Assembly: GCA_017619835.1 (NCBI GenBank)
Contig: JAFZRN010000023.1
Coordinates: 53,510-117,509, forward strand
DNA: 64,000 nt
Source of the DNA: Eubacterium sp.
Lineage (GTDB): Bacteria > Bacillota > Clostridia > Lachnospirales > Lachnospiraceae
Reading direction: 5' to 3'
The translations under genes were made by a program, and so were the position numbers. Positions 44,685 through 54,574 of the stretch are shown here, piece after piece (position 1 is the first letter of the stretch; every line of letters begins with the position of its first letter). Under the pieces are notes generated by a model. It was not told the origin of the DNA. It saw nothing but the letters and a program-made list of their open reading frames with translations, and searched no databases.

Positions 44685-45161
44685 ATGCTTGATGAAGAAA
44701 AGATAAAATTGATGACTAAGATCACCATATATGAGAAGAACGAGGACATTAATGACCTTGAGCTTGCCAGATATTATAAAGAAGACTATGTCAAATATGG
44801 CTGTCTCAAGACACTGATAGCGACGACCGTATGCTACTGGCTTTGTGTTGCAGTTTATGTTCTGATCCATTTTGAGAAGGTCCTGAATGATATCAATACA
44901 ATGGATTATTTCAGGGTAATATCTCTTCTGATGGGTGGATATATCGTATCCATGATCGTATTCTATATTTATGCTTTTGTGGTATATAATTATAAATATT
45001 CCAAGGCCAAGCACGGAATTATCAAATACAACAGAAACCTCACCAAGCTGATAAAGCTTTATGAAAAGGATGAAGCGCATGATGAGGTACTAAAGGGCAA
45101 GGTCAAGGTTTATTCTATGATAGGCGGAGATATGGAGGAAGATAATGAGTCAACTTATTAA
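44685..45161 (+). CDS. Conserved two-helix membrane protein of unknown function
   Basis: 158 residues. A charged N-terminus (LARYYKEDYVKYGCLK) precedes two membrane helices (LIATTVCYWLCVAVYVLI and GGYIVSMIVFYIYAFVVY), followed by a charged cytoplasmic tail. No family was recognised. It lies 11 bases behind thrS and overlaps the next gene by 17 bases, in a row leading to cdaA, so it may serve envelope or c-di-AMP functions, by position only. Confidence 0.75.
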   Translation: MLDEEKIKLMTKITIYEKNEDINDLELARYYKEDYVKYGCLKTLIATTVCYWLCVAVYVLIHFEKVLNDINTMDYFRVISLLMGGYIVSMIVFYIYAFVVYNYKYSKAKHGIIKYNRNLTKLIKLYEKDEAHDEVLKGKVKVYSMIGGDMEEDNESTY

Positions 45162-46149
45162 GATTAAAAACGCTATACGTTCTTTTCTCAGAAAACAGGA
45201 TGAGATATTCTCACCGATATTCAGGTTTGTATGGTTTCTCATGGTTTTCATGTCTCTGCAGAAGCTTTTTCACTATTCGGATCTCGGATCAAAGAGAGAA
45301 GTGACTTTCCTTCTTGCCGTACTTTCGGCACTGCTTCCCGATACATTCATGTTTCTGATAACGGGAGTATTGATAGGACTGCATTGCTTTTCGGTGTCGC
45401 TTGAAGTAGGAGCGGTATTCCTGGTCATTTATATTCTGATGTACTGTGTGTATATCCGTTTCTTCCCTAAGTATGCCTATGCAATGTTTATAGTTCCGCT
45501 TTTCTATATATTGGGAATTCCTTATGCGGCTCCGATAGCAGTTGCACTTATCGCTGGAATCGGTGGAATGGTACCTGCAGTCATGGGTGTCGTACTTTAC
45601 TTCTTCTCACAGTGTGTATCCGATGTTTCAAGACTTCTTGCAACTGAGGATCTGGAAAATGAGATCGAAGCCTTCAAGATGCTTTCGGACGTACTGCTCC
45701 ATAATAAGGAAATGTTCGCGGCTATGATAATATTTGCGGTTACTGTACTTGTGATAGCAATTCTTGCCAAGTTCAGCTATCCGTATGCAATCTACATTGC
45801 GATCGCTGCCGGAGTCATCGTCAATATATTTGCTGCAATCCTTGCAGGCTATATCATCGGCGAAGATGTTCCGCTTAACATGGTAATGATGAACAGTCTT
45901 ATCGGAATACTGCTATCCTTTGTGATAAGGATCGGACAGGGACTACTGGATTACGGACATACCGAACGGGTTCAGTTCGAGGACGACGACTATTTCTACT
46001 ATGTCAAAGCTGTTCCGAAATTTGACTCCGAGAAGAAACCGAAGCCTGGTAAAAAGGAAGCAAAACAGGCGGCAAAACAGGCGGCAAAAACTGTAACTAA
46101 ACCTATAACTCAGGAAGATGTGATAGAAGAATTACCGGCTGACAGATAA
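45145..46149 (+). CDS. Polytopic membrane protein upstream of cdaA
   Basis: 334 residues. About eight membrane helices cover residues 25-270, with a charged segment LLATEDLENEIEAFKMLSDVL in the middle, and a cytoplasmic tail (GKKEAKQAAKQAAKTVTKP). The function is unknown; it resembles ABC-permease-like proteins often annotated in Lachnospiraceae next to cdaA. It overlaps the gene before it, and is 10 bases from cdaA. Confidence 0.75.
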   Translation: MSQLIKIKNAIRSFLRKQDEIFSPIFRFVWFLMVFMSLQKLFHYSDLGSKREVTFLLAVLSALLPDTFMFLITGVLIGLHCFSVSLEVGAVFLVIYILMYCVYIRFFPKYAYAMFIVPLFYILGIPYAAPIAVALIAGIGGMVPAVMGVVLYFFSQCVSDVSRLLATEDLENEIEAFKMLSDVLLHNKEMFAAMIIFAVTVLVIAILAKFSYPYAIYIAIAAGVIVNIFAAILAGYIIGEDVPLNMVMMNSLIGILLSFVIRIGQGLLDYGHTERVQFEDDDYFYYVKAVPKFDSEKKPKPGKKEAKQAAKQAAKTVTKPITQEDVIEELPADR

Positions 46150-46159
46150 GGGGTAGCCT

Positions 46160-47032
46160 ATGGAAAACATATGGGCCATTATCAAGTCCCAGCTCGGCGG
46201 GATATATTTTCCCGATATCGGCTGGTCAGACATACTTGATATCTTTATAATTGCATATGTTCTCTATAATCTGTTGTTATGGATTAAGACGAGTCGCGCA
46301 TGGACCCTTTTAAAGGGCATACTTGTTGTGGCTCTGTTTCTGGTTATAGCGGTAATTTTCCGATTCAATACGATCCTCTGGATCGCACGTAACCTTATAA
46401 ATGTTTTCCTTATTGCGATAATCATTCTGTTCCAGCCCGAGCTGAGAAGGGCGCTGGATGAGCTTGGCCGCAAGAAAATCATTTCCAGATTCTTGTCATT
46501 TGATAACAGAAAAGCAGATGATTCGAGTCTCAGTGAAAAGTCTATCTATGAACTGGTTAAGACTTCTCTTCAGCTTTCAAAGGATAAGACCGGAGCTCTC
46601 ATCGTTATCGAGCATGAGACACCTCTCGGTGAATTCATCAACACGGGTATTGCTATCGACGCAACCCTTTCACAGCAACTTCTCGTCAATATATTCGAGA
46701 AGAATACACCTCTCCATGACGGAGCAGTGATCATTAAGAACAACAGAGTTGTTGCGGCAACCTGTTACCTTCCGCTGACCGAAAGACATGATGTGGATAA
46801 GGTTCTCGGAACCAGACACAGAGCAGGTCTCGGAGTCAGTGAATCATCAGACAGTATGACCATTATTGTTTCCGAGGAAACAGGCGGCATATCTGTTGCT
46901 TATAAGGGCGCACTCTATCAGGATCTTGATGAGGACGGCCTCAGAAAGCAGCTCACCAAGCTCAGGGTGAAGGAAGAAAAGACCTCCGGAACGAAGGTTC
47001 TAAAGATGGGAGGTAAGAAGAATGCCGAATAA
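46160..47032 (+). CDS. cdaA: Diadenylate cyclase CdaA
   Basis: 290 residues; makes the second messenger c-di-AMP from two ATP. Three membrane helices are in the first 90 residues, then the DAC domain with LHDGAVII (DGA motif) and GTRHRAGLG (RHR motif), both needed for catalysis. IIVSEETGGIS is also conserved. It overlaps cdaR by 11 bases. The usual third gene glmM is not in the window; a sirtuin follows instead. Confidence 0.96.
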   Translation: MENIWAIIKSQLGGIYFPDIGWSDILDIFIIAYVLYNLLLWIKTSRAWTLLKGILVVALFLVIAVIFRFNTILWIARNLINVFLIAIIILFQPELRRALDELGRKKIISRFLSFDNRKADDSSLSEKSIYELVKTSLQLSKDKTGALIVIEHETPLGEFINTGIAIDATLSQQLLVNIFEKNTPLHDGAVIIKNNRVVAATCYLPLTERHDVDKVLGTRHRAGLGVSESSDSMTIIVSEETGGISVAYKGALYQDLDEDGLRKQLTKLRVKEEKTSGTKVLKMGGKKNAE

Positions 47033-48269
47033 GATGAAAAAGGGAATCTTTAATCATATATGGCTGAAGCTCCTTTCACTTTCGCTTGCGTTTATCCTCT
47101 GGTTTGTAGTAATGAATGTTGAGGACTCGGCTATCTCCAAGACCATCTATGACATTCCTGTCCAGATGAATAACGGGGATACTATCCTTAAGAGCGGAGG
47201 AGTTTATGATATCACGGAAGGTGAGACTGTAAGCATAGTTGTCAAGGGACCGAGATCGATAGTAGAGTCTCTCGATGCATCAAGCTTTACTGCAACTGCG
47301 GATCTGTCACATCTGTCTGTTACCAATTCCACCAACATCATTGTTAAGCCCAATAATATAGTGGACAGCAGATCCAGACTTTTGACGATAACTCTTCTGA
47401 ATGAATATGTTACGCTTTCCATCGAGGAAGAAACAGAAAAGAGTATTCCGGTCAAGGTCATCACTACCGGAAATGTCAAGTCAGGACATGCGCTTGGAAG
47501 TGCAGCTACTTCGCCTAATATGATCACCGTAAAAGGACCCGAATCGGTTCTTACGAAGATCGTTGAAGCAAGAGCGGTTGTGGATGTCAGCAATGCGGAA
47601 GAGGATATAGTTGATACCGTAAAGGTCGGATGTATAGACGGATACGGTTCAGCAGTCCAGAAGGATAATGTTTCTCTTTCGATTGAAAAGGTAAGAGTAT
47701 CGATCCCCGTTTACAGGACTAAGACGGTTCCGGTTGTCATCAAGACACAGGGCAGTCCGAAGGATAACTACAGTGTGAGAAGTATCAACTTTGAGCCATC
47801 CACAGTCATCATAACAGGTGAAAACGGTAAGCTTGCACAGATACAATCTCTCGAGATTGATGATATAGCCGTAGATGGTGCTAACAGTACAATAGAAACC
47901 AACGTAGCCATTTCCGATTATCTGCCTTCAGATGTATATATCGCTGATGATACTACCGAGATCGCGGTAAGTGTCGAGATCGCGAAGGTTATAACCAAGG
48001 AGATCCAGCTGAACTCCTCGTCTATTACGATGAACGGAAAGAACAGTGAGTATGAGTATCAGATAGTAAGACCGATCTCCTTTAAGATCAAGATCACGGG
48101 CTTCCAGGATGAGCTTAATAATGTAAGTGCCGATACCTTCAATCCGAGAATATCTCTTGCGGATATGAATCCGGGAGAGCATGAGGTTCCGATCGTATTT
48201 GATATTTCAGATAAGTTTAAGATCAGTGAAAATTATTTTGTAATAGTTAATATTACCAAGCCTCAGTAA
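47022..48269 (+). CDS. cdaR: CdaA regulator CdaR (YbbR repeats)
   Basis: 415 residues. One N-terminal membrane helix (IWLKLLSLSLAFILWFVVMN) is followed by several YbbR domains on the outer face, recognisable by IPVQMNN, VKGPRSIVESL, IPVKVITTG, and VKGPESVLTKIVEARA. It binds CdaA through the membrane and modulates its activity. GGGAGG precedes the ATG. Confidence 0.93.
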   Translation: MPNKMKKGIFNHIWLKLLSLSLAFILWFVVMNVEDSAISKTIYDIPVQMNNGDTILKSGGVYDITEGETVSIVVKGPRSIVESLDASSFTATADLSHLSVTNSTNIIVKPNNIVDSRSRLLTITLLNEYVTLSIEEETEKSIPVKVITTGNVKSGHALGSAATSPNMITVKGPESVLTKIVEARAVVDVSNAEEDIVDTVKVGCIDGYGSAVQKDNVSLSIEKVRVSIPVYRTKTVPVVIKTQGSPKDNYSVRSINFEPSTVIITGENGKLAQIQSLEIDDIAVDGANSTIETNVAISDYLPSDVYIADDTTEIAVSVEIAKVITKEIQLNSSSITMNGKNSEYEYQIVRPISFKIKITGFQDELNNVSADTFNPRISLADMNPGEHEVPIVFDISDKFKISENYFVIVNITKPQ

Positions 48270-48280
48270 GGAGGATGCAT

Positions 48281-49060
48281 ATGATCACAGATACAGAAGG
48301 AATTAAGAAATTACAGGATGCAATTGATGAATCCAATTACATAGTATTCTTCGGTGGAGCAGGAGTCTCAACGGAAAGCGGTATCCCCGACTTTAGAAGC
48401 CAGGACGGACTTTATGCTCAGAAGTATAAATACCCGCCCGAAGAGATCGTCAGTCATACATTTCTTGTGAGAAAGACCGAAGAATTCTTCGAGTTCTACA
48501 AGGATAAGATGCTGGCACCGGATGCCAAGCCGAATGCTGCTCATAAGAAGCTGGCAGAGCTTGAGGCATCGGGAAAGCTGAAGGCTGTCATTACACAGAA
48601 TATCGACGGTCTTCATCAGGCTGCAGGCAGTAAGGAAGTACTGGAGCTTCATGGTTCGGTCTTAAGAAATTACTGCACGAAATGCGGCAAGACTTACAGT
48701 AGCACACCGGAAGATGTAAATGCCGGGATCAAGTATGTGCTGGCAAGCGAGTCTGTTCCGAGATGTAACGCGGTAGTAGACGGAAAGGTCTGCAACGGTC
48801 TCGTACGTCCCGATGTAGTCCTCTATGAAGAAGGACTTGATAACGATGTGATATCCAGAGCAATCTATCACATCTCAAAGGCCGACATGCTGATAATCGG
48901 AGGAACATCCCTTGTGGTATATCCGGCTGCAGGCTTTATAAGCTATTTCCATGGTAAGCATCTTGCCGTACTGAATATGGCTTCAACTTCAAGAGATGCG
49001 GAAGCCGACATAGTAATACGTGAAAAAATAGGAGAAGTATTCTCCCAGATAAAAGCATAA
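48281..49060 (+). CDS. cobB: NAD-dependent protein deacylase (sirtuin)
   Basis: 259 residues. [16 protein letters not shown] binds [11 protein letters not shown] and catalytic His in LELHGS follow, and two zinc Cys pairs are CTKC and [19 protein letters not shown] and NMASTSRD complete the Rossmann fold. ATG 48281 is preferred to ATG 48275 because AAGGAGG (48268-48274) directly touches the earlier codon. Confidence 0.94.
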   Translation: MITDTEGIKKLQDAIDESNYIVFFGGAGVSTESGIPDFRSQDGLYAQKYKYPPEEIVSHTFLVRKTEEFFEFYKDKMLAPDAKPNAAHKKLAELEASGKLKAVITQNIDGLHQAAGSKEVLELHGSVLRNYCTKCGKTYSSTPEDVNAGIKYVLASESVPRCNAVVDGKVCNGLVRPDVVLYEEGLDNDVISRAIYHISKADMLIIGGTSLVVYPAAGFISYFHGKHLAVLNMASTSRDAEADIVIREKIGEVFSQIKA

Positions 49061-49074
49061 ATGGAGGAAATAAA

Positions 49075-50310
49075 ATGTTTGATTTTGAGGAAATCGTCAA
49101 GGTAGACCCCGAGGTGGCGTCAGCAATGACAGACGAGCTTAATCGTCAGAATGATAACTTAGAGCTGATCGCTTCCGAGAACATCGCATCTAAGGCAGTT
49201 ATGGCAGCTATGGGCAGCCATCTGACCAATAAGTATGCAGAGGGATATCCGGGAAAGAGATACTACGGCGGCTGCGAATATGTTGACGTTGTAGAAGATC
49301 TTGCAAGAGAAAGAGCTAAGGAGCTTTTCGGAGCTGAGTATGCAAATGTGCAGCCTCACTCAGGTGCTCAGGCTAACATGGCTGTCTTCTTCGCAACACT
49401 TCAGCCGGGTGATACATTTATGGGAATGAACCTTGATCACGGCGGACACCTCACTCACGGTTCACCGGTAAATATGTCAGGTAAGTACTTTAATTGTGTG
49501 CCCTACGGAGTAAATGACGAGGGACGCATCGATTATGATAATGTTCTTTCAATCGCAAAGGAAGCTCGTCCAAAGCTTATCGTTGCCGGTGCTTCGGCAT
49601 ATGCAAGAGAGATTGATTTCAAGAAGATGCGTGAGATCGCTGATGAGGTTGGAGCAATCCTCATGGTTGATATGGCACATATCGCAGGTCTTGTGGCAGC
49701 AGGCTATCATATGAGCCCTATCCCTTATGCAGATATCACTACAACTACAACTCATAAGACACTTCGCGGTCCCAGAGGAGGACTTATCCTCTGCAGCGAA
49801 GAAGTTAATGCAAAATATAATTTCAATAAGGCTATATTCCCCGGAATCCAGGGCGGACCTCTTATGCATGTTATCGCAGGTAAAGCTGTCTGCTTCAAGG
49901 AAGCTCTGTCTCAGGATTACAAGGAATACATGGGAAGAGTTGTTGAGAATGCAGCTACACTTGCAGAAGCTCTTATTGAAAGAGGATTTGATATTGTTTC
50001 AGGCGGTACTGATAATCACCTTATGCTTGTTGACCTTAAGAGACTTGGTCTTACAGGTAAAGAGGTTGAGAAGTATCTCGATTCAGTTCATATCACAGTT
50101 AACAAGAACACAGTTCCTAATGATCCTCAGTCTCCTTTCGTAACAAGCGGTATCAGAGTAGGTACTCCTGCAGTTACAACAAGAGGAGCAGTAAAGGAAG
50201 ATATGTATACGATCGCCGATGCATTTAAGGCAGCTATCCTTGATAAGGACAGCGCTAAGGCTGAAGCACTCGTAAAATCTATAACAGATAAATACCCTTT
50301 ATATAAATAA
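49075..50310 (+). CDS. glyA: Serine hydroxymethyltransferase
   Basis: 411 residues; interconverts serine and glycine with tetrahydrofolate, PLP-dependent. [14 protein letters not shown] is the N-terminal signature, [11 protein letters not shown] and [12 protein letters not shown] the PLP site, and the Schiff-base Lys lies in [28 protein letters not shown]-like [14 protein letters not shown] is near the end. GGAGG precedes the start. ftsH begins 5 bases after the stop. Confidence 0.97.
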   Translation: MFDFEEIVKVDPEVASAMTDELNRQNDNLELIASENIASKAVMAAMGSHLTNKYAEGYPGKRYYGGCEYVDVVEDLARERAKELFGAEYANVQPHSGAQANMAVFFATLQPGDTFMGMNLDHGGHLTHGSPVNMSGKYFNCVPYGVNDEGRIDYDNVLSIAKEARPKLIVAGASAYAREIDFKKMREIADEVGAILMVDMAHIAGLVAAGYHMSPIPYADITTTTTHKTLRGPRGGLILCSEEVNAKYNFNKAIFPGIQGGPLMHVIAGKAVCFKEALSQDYKEYMGRVVENAATLAEALIERGFDIVSGGTDNHLMLVDLKRLGLTGKEVEKYLDSVHITVNKNTVPNDPQSPFVTSGIRVGTPAVTTRGAVKEDMYTIADAFKAAILDKDSAKAEALVKSITDKYPLYK

Positions 50311-50315
50311 TTACT

Positions 50316-52730
50316 ATGGAAGAAAATAACAATAACAATAATAACAACAATAATAATGATAATAAGCGTCCCGGCGGTTTTAATAACACTATCGCCATTG
50401 TGATAATCACACTGGTGCTGTCAATCATTTTCATCATGGCACTGAATAATTACAGATCTTCCGGAGAGAAGGAAGTATCCTATGACAAGTTCATCAAGAT
50501 GGTTGATGAAGGTACTGTAAAGGATGTCAAGATCTACGAGAAGAAGATAAAGTTCACACCGGATGAAAAGGATACCAAGACCCAGAACGTTACTTATTAT
50601 GTTATTAGAACAGATGACTATGATCTGATCAACAGGCTCGAAAAGTCAAATGTAAAGTTCACTGCAATTGATGAAGGCGGAAATGCCATCCTCGGACAGG
50701 TTCTTTACTATGTACTTTTCTTTGCGGTAATGTACTTTATCACCATGATGATATTCAGAAGAGTATCAAGTGGTGCCGGCGGATTTATGAACGTCGGAAA
50801 GTCAAATGCCAAGCTTTATGATATGACCAAGAATACAGGCATCACATTCAAGGATGTTGCCGGAGAAGAGGAAGCAAAGGAATCCCTTACCGAGATGGTT
50901 GACTTCCTTAGACAGCCCGGAAGATATCTTGAGATCGGTGCAAAGCTTCCAAGAGGTGCTCTGCTTGTTGGCCCTCCGGGAACAGGAAAGACACTTCTTG
51001 CCAAGGCCGTTGCAGGTGAGGCGGGTGTGCCGTTCTTCTCAATGTCAGGTTCCGAATTCGTGGAAATGTATGTCGGTGTCGGTGCATCAAGAGTAAGGGA
51101 TCTGTTCCATCAGGCGACTCTTAAAGCGCCATGTATCATCTTTATCGACGAGATAGATGCGATAGGAAGAAGCCGTGATACAAGACATATGGGTGGAGAC
51201 TCCGAGCGTGAACAGACACTTAACCAGCTCCTTTCCGAAATGGATGGTTTTGATACTTCAAAAGGTATTATAATCCTTGCGGCTACAAACAGACCTGAGG
51301 TTTTGGATAAGGCACTTCTAAGACCGGGACGATTTGATAGAAGAGTAATTGTTGAGGAACCGGATCTTAAAGGACGTGAGGATATTCTCAGAGTTCATGC
51401 AAAAGAAGTTAAGATTGATGAAACAGTTGATTTTCATGAGATTGCACTTGCAACCAGCGGTTCTGTTGGTGCCGATCTTGCAAACATTATAAATGAAGCT
51501 GCTCTTACTGCGGTAAGAAAGGGCAGAAAATTTGTTTCACAGGATGATCTTCTTGAATCAATCGAGGTCGTATTTGCAGGTAAGGAGAAGAAGGATAAGG
51601 TTCTCAGTGAAAGAGATAAGAGAATCACAGCTTATCATGAGATAGGACATGCGCTCCTTACAGTGCTTCAGAAGCATACAAATCCTATTCAGAAGATTAC
51701 CATTGTTCCGAGAATGATGGGATCACTTGGCTATGTATGGCATACTCCTGATGAAGAGAAAAATCATATGACTCAGGCTGAGATGGAAGCGCAAATAGTT
51801 ATTACAATGGGTGGACGAGTTGCAGAGTCTCTCAAATTCCCTTCGGTTACTTCCGGAGCTGTTCAAGATATTGAAGATGCAACCAAGTATGCACGTACAA
51901 TGGTAACAATGTATGGTATGTCTGAGAAGCTGGGAATGGTTCAGTATGAGGCCATCACTGGTGAATATCTGGATAAGAGAAGAGTGCTTTTGTGTTCAGA
52001 TGAAACAGCTACAAAGATAGATGATGAAGTAAGAAGTATTATCGGTCGTGCATATAAGAAGGCTTATGATCTGTTGAGTCAGCATCTTGATCTTATGGAT
52101 AAGCTGGCTGATTATCTTGTAGAGCATGAGACTATTTCTGGTGAACAGTTTATGACGATATATAACGAGATAACCGGAAGTGATCTTCCTATTACGAGAC
52201 AGCTGGACAGTAAGGGATATGCAATAGATTCAGAAGAGCTTTACGATATCGGTATAGTAAATCCAGGTACTTCAGAAGATTATTCGGCTTCGGATTATTT
52301 CAAAGCTCCAAAGCTGAAAAAACAGAAGAAGGTAAAGGTAACGGATAAGGAAAAAGCTCTAAAAAAAGCTAAGAAGGAAAAAGAGAAGCTTGCAAAGAAA
52401 GAGAAAGCGGCTAAGAAAATGGAAGATAAACGTCGCGTTTTTACAAGCCCGGCATTCAATAAAAAGCGTGAAGAGCTTCTGAATGATTCCGAAGAAGATG
52501 ATGAGGAAACTCCTGAGATATTATCAGGTGAGATGGTTTCCCATGTTGTTGGCGGAGCGACACTTGCTCCCGAAACTTCGGATGACATTAAAACTCCGGA
52601 AACTTCCGAAGCCCCGACTGTTGAGGAGCCTAAGTCAGGTGAGAATCCTGCAGGTGATAACGGTTCGGATGATACCCCAAATGGTGGAAATGAGCCGAAG
52701 GAAGGCCAGATGCCCTGGGAACAGGAATAA
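50316..52730 (+). CDS. ftsH: ATP-dependent zinc metalloprotease FtsH with poly-Asn start and long acidic tail
   Basis: 804 residues against about 610-650 usual. Two membrane helices flank a small outer domain; the AAA module has [19 protein letters not shown] and the second-region RPGRFDR. The zinc site is HEIGHA with the third ligand in SGAVQDIED. Two additions stand out: eleven consecutive Asn (residues 4-14) before helix 1, and about 150 C-terminal residues of lysine-rich then acidic Pro/Glu/Thr-rich sequence. No Shine-Dalgarno is visible ahead of the ATG, so translation may depend on glyA. Confidence 0.95.
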   Translation: MEENNNNNNNNNNNDNKRPGGFNNTIAIVIITLVLSIIFIMALNNYRSSGEKEVSYDKFIKMVDEGTVKDVKIYEKKIKFTPDEKDTKTQNVTYYVIRTDDYDLINRLEKSNVKFTAIDEGGNAILGQVLYYVLFFAVMYFITMMIFRRVSSGAGGFMNVGKSNAKLYDMTKNTGITFKDVAGEEEAKESLTEMVDFLRQPGRYLEIGAKLPRGALLVGPPGTGKTLLAKAVAGEAGVPFFSMSGSEFVEMYVGVGASRVRDLFHQATLKAPCIIFIDEIDAIGRSRDTRHMGGDSEREQTLNQLLSEMDGFDTSKGIIILAATNRPEVLDKALLRPGRFDRRVIVEEPDLKGREDILRVHAKEVKIDETVDFHEIALATSGSVGADLANIINEAALTAVRKGRKFVSQDDLLESIEVVFAGKEKKDKVLSERDKRITAYHEIGHALLTVLQKHTNPIQKITIVPRMMGSLGYVWHTPDEEKNHMTQAEMEAQIVITMGGRVAESLKFPSVTSGAVQDIEDATKYARTMVTMYGMSEKLGMVQYEAITGEYLDKRRVLLCSDETATKIDDEVRSIIGRAYKKAYDLLSQHLDLMDKLADYLVEHETISGEQFMTIYNEITGSDLPITRQLDSKGYAIDSEELYDIGIVNPGTSEDYSASDYFKAPKLKKQKKVKVTDKEKALKKAKKEKEKLAKKEKAAKKMEDKRRVFTSPAFNKKREELLNDSEEDDEETPEILSGEMVSHVVGGATLAPETSDDIKTPETSEAPTVEEPKSGENPAGDNGSDDTPNGGNEPKEGQMPWEQE

Positions 52731-52756
52731 GCTTTGATCTTAAGTAAAACATAGTA

Positions 52757-52785
52757 TGCCACCCGGTGTAAGCCGGGCGGCATTT
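52757..52785 (+). terminator. Probable weak terminator after ftsH
   Basis: TGCC/GGCA and CCCGG/CCGGG stem with one A-C mismatch and a TGTAAG loop, followed only by TTTACTTG. Confidence 0.5.
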
Positions 52786-52787
52786 AC

Positions 52788-52816
52788 TTGTAAATACATA
52801 TGGCATGTGTTATAAT
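52788..52816 (+). promoter_or_regulatory. Promoter of tRNA-Thr
   Basis: TTGTAA (52788-52793), a 17-base spacer and a perfect TATAAT (52811-52816), 20 bases upstream of the mature tRNA. Confidence 0.8.
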
Positions 52817-52835
52817 CTCGTAGTCGTTAATTTTT

Positions 52836-52908
52836 GCTTCTGTGGCGTAGTTGGTAGCGCAATTGATTCGTAATCAATAGGTCACGGGTTCGAGTCCCGT
52901 CAGGAGCT
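52836..52908 (+). tRNA. tRNA-Thr (anticodon CGT)
   Basis: All arms close: acceptor GCTTCTG/CAGGAGC (one T-G pair), D stem GCGT/GCGC, anticodon stem ATTGA/TCAAT with loop TTCGTAA giving anticodon CGT (codon ACG), T stem ACGGG/CCCGT with loop TTCGAGT. The discriminator is T and CCA is not encoded. Confidence 0.96.
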
Positions 52909-52914
52909 TTTTTC

Positions 52915-52956
52915 AAACAGTCATATATCACTTTTAGGTGGTTCGACTGTTTTTTC
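52915..52956 (+). terminator. Terminator after tRNA-Thr
   Basis: AAACAGTC (52915-52922) pairs with GACTGTTT (52945-52952) around an inner CAC/GTG element; a T run follows. Confidence 0.75.
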
Positions 52957-52989
52957 TTTCTAAATCATTTTGAGAAAAAGGATAAAAAT

Positions 52990-53583
52990 ATGGAATACAA
53001 TTTCTTCGCAATCATATCAAGAATGAAATATATAGACAGATGGGCACTTATGAGAAACTCACATAACGAGAACCTCAGTGAGCACAGCCTTGAGGTTGCA
53101 ATGATCGCCCATGCACTCTGCGTTATCGGGAATGTAAGATATGAAAAAAAACTCGATGAAGATAAGGCGGCGCTGGTAGGCCTCTATCATGATTCATCAG
53201 AGATAATAACCGGCGATATGCCTACTCCGGTTAAGTATTATAATCCCGACATAAGGGATGCATATAAGCAGGTGGAATCCATTGCGGAATATAAGCTTCT
53301 CGAAAAGCTTCCTGCAGACTTAAGACCTGCTTTTGAATCTATCTATAAGTCTGACAATACTCCCGATGAAAAGTATATGAGAAGACTTGTAAAAGCAGCT
53401 GATAAGATATCTGCATATATCAAGTGTATCGAAGAAGAAAAAGCCGGTAACGGTGAGTTTAAAACAGCAAAAACGGCAATAGAAAAAAGCCTTTCCAAGC
53501 TGAAGGAGGAACTCCCCGAGGTTCGGGATTTTGTAAATGAGTTCCTGCCTGCATACGGAAAGACTCTTGATGAATTGACCTAG
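52990..53583 (+). CDS. HD-domain 5'-deoxynucleotidase, YfbR type
   Basis: 197 residues. NLSEHSLEVAMIAHAL and GLYHDSSEIITGDMPTPVKY hold the HD metal ligands and the segment that distinguishes YfbR-like enzymes, which dephosphorylate deoxynucleoside 5'-monophosphates with divalent metal. KAADKISAYIKCIEE contains the last Asp ligand. AAAGGA precedes the ATG. It converges on the methyltransferase gene with a 1-base gap. Confidence 0.9.
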   Translation: MEYNFFAIISRMKYIDRWALMRNSHNENLSEHSLEVAMIAHALCVIGNVRYEKKLDEDKAALVGLYHDSSEIITGDMPTPVKYYNPDIRDAYKQVESIAEYKLLEKLPADLRPAFESIYKSDNTPDEKYMRRLVKAADKISAYIKCIEEEKAGNGEFKTAKTAIEKSLSKLKEELPEVRDFVNEFLPAYGKTLDELT

Positions 53584-53584
53584 G

Positions 53585-54487
53585 CTATTTTTTCGTCCAT
53601 CTTGCGGATGAACCGCAGGGAAGGATAAGTCCGTTATCTCTTACGGGAAGACCGATATCCTCGGCCTCGACTTTACCGCTGTGAGTTTTGGATATGATCG
53701 AAGAAACCATATAACTCATTACCGCAGGTGAAAGCCCTGTCGTATACATGTTTATGAGATAGAGTACTGCATCATCGGCAAGTATCTGATCAGTCTTCTG
53801 GATCAGTTCATAGATACAGTCCTCTAATTTCCATAGTTCACCCTTGGGTCCCCTTCCATAGGAAGGCGGATCCATTATTATTGCGTGATACTTATTACCG
53901 CGTCTTATCTCTCTTTCAACGAATTTCATGCAGTCATCTACGAGCCATCTTATCGGAGCTTCAGAAAGACCGGAGCTTGCGGCATTTTCCTTTGCCCAGG
54001 TGACCATGCCCTTGGATGCATCTACGTGAGTTACCTTCGCACCTGCTGCAGCAGCGGCAAGAGTAGCTCCGCCTGTATAGGCAAACATATTGAGGACCTT
54101 GATCTCGCGTCCTGACTTTACCTCATCCGAGATTATCCTGAACATCCAGTCCCAGTTGGCAGCCTGCTCCGGGAAAAGTCCGGTATGCTTAAAGGCGAAA
54201 GGCTTAAGATTAAATGTCAGCGTATCAGTTCCGTTGATCGTAGTATCGGGAAGCTGATAATGGATCTGCCATTCTTCGGGAAGATTCATGAATTCCCATT
54301 CACCGCCGCCTTTTTTGCTTCGATGATAATGGCCATTCAGCTTCTTCCACTCGGGAGCAGTTCTTTTGGTCTTCCATATGACCTGAGGATCCGGTCTCAG
54401 CAGGATGTATTTACCCCACCTTTCAAGCTTTTCGCCTTCGCTCGAATCCAGCACCTCATAATCCTTCCATCTATCTGCAATATACAT
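53585..54487 (-). CDS. SAM-dependent RNA methyltransferase, RlmI-like
   Basis: 300 residues. SAM-binding motif VLNMFAYTGGATLAAAAAG, acidic end VTHVDASKGMV, and catalytic-type IIMDPPSYGRG are typical of the RlmI/PF10672 group that forms m5C in 23S rRNA. FKHTGLFPEQAANWDWM is conserved in the group. The usual N-terminal PUA domain is missing, so the exact target is uncertain. AAAGGA precedes the ATG. Confidence 0.85.
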   Translation of the reverse strand: MYIADRWKDYEVLDSSEGEKLERWGKYILLRPDPQVIWKTKRTAPEWKKLNGHYHRSKKGGGEWEFMNLPEEWQIHYQLPDTTINGTDTLTFNLKPFAFKHTGLFPEQAANWDWMFRIISDEVKSGREIKVLNMFAYTGGATLAAAAAGAKVTHVDASKGMVTWAKENAASSGLSEAPIRWLVDDCMKFVEREIRRGNKYHAIIMDPPSYGRGPKGELWKLEDCIYELIQKTDQILADDAVLYLINMYTTGLSPAVMSYMVSSIISKTHSGKVEAEDIGLPVRDNGLILPCGSSARWTKK

Positions 54488-54509
54488 ATAAGAAATCCTT
54501 TCTCATTGC

Positions 54510-54538
54510 TTGATGATTACATCGAATCAGAGTATACT
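54510..54538 (+). promoter_or_regulatory. Candidate promoter of the CobW-family gene
   Basis: TTGATG (54510-54515), a 17-base spacer and TATACT (54533-54538), 36 bases upstream of ATG 54575 in the divergent intergenic gap. Confidence 0.6.
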
Positions 54539-54574
54539 ACATGAGAGTTATATGTGTCAAAAGGTACTGATCAA

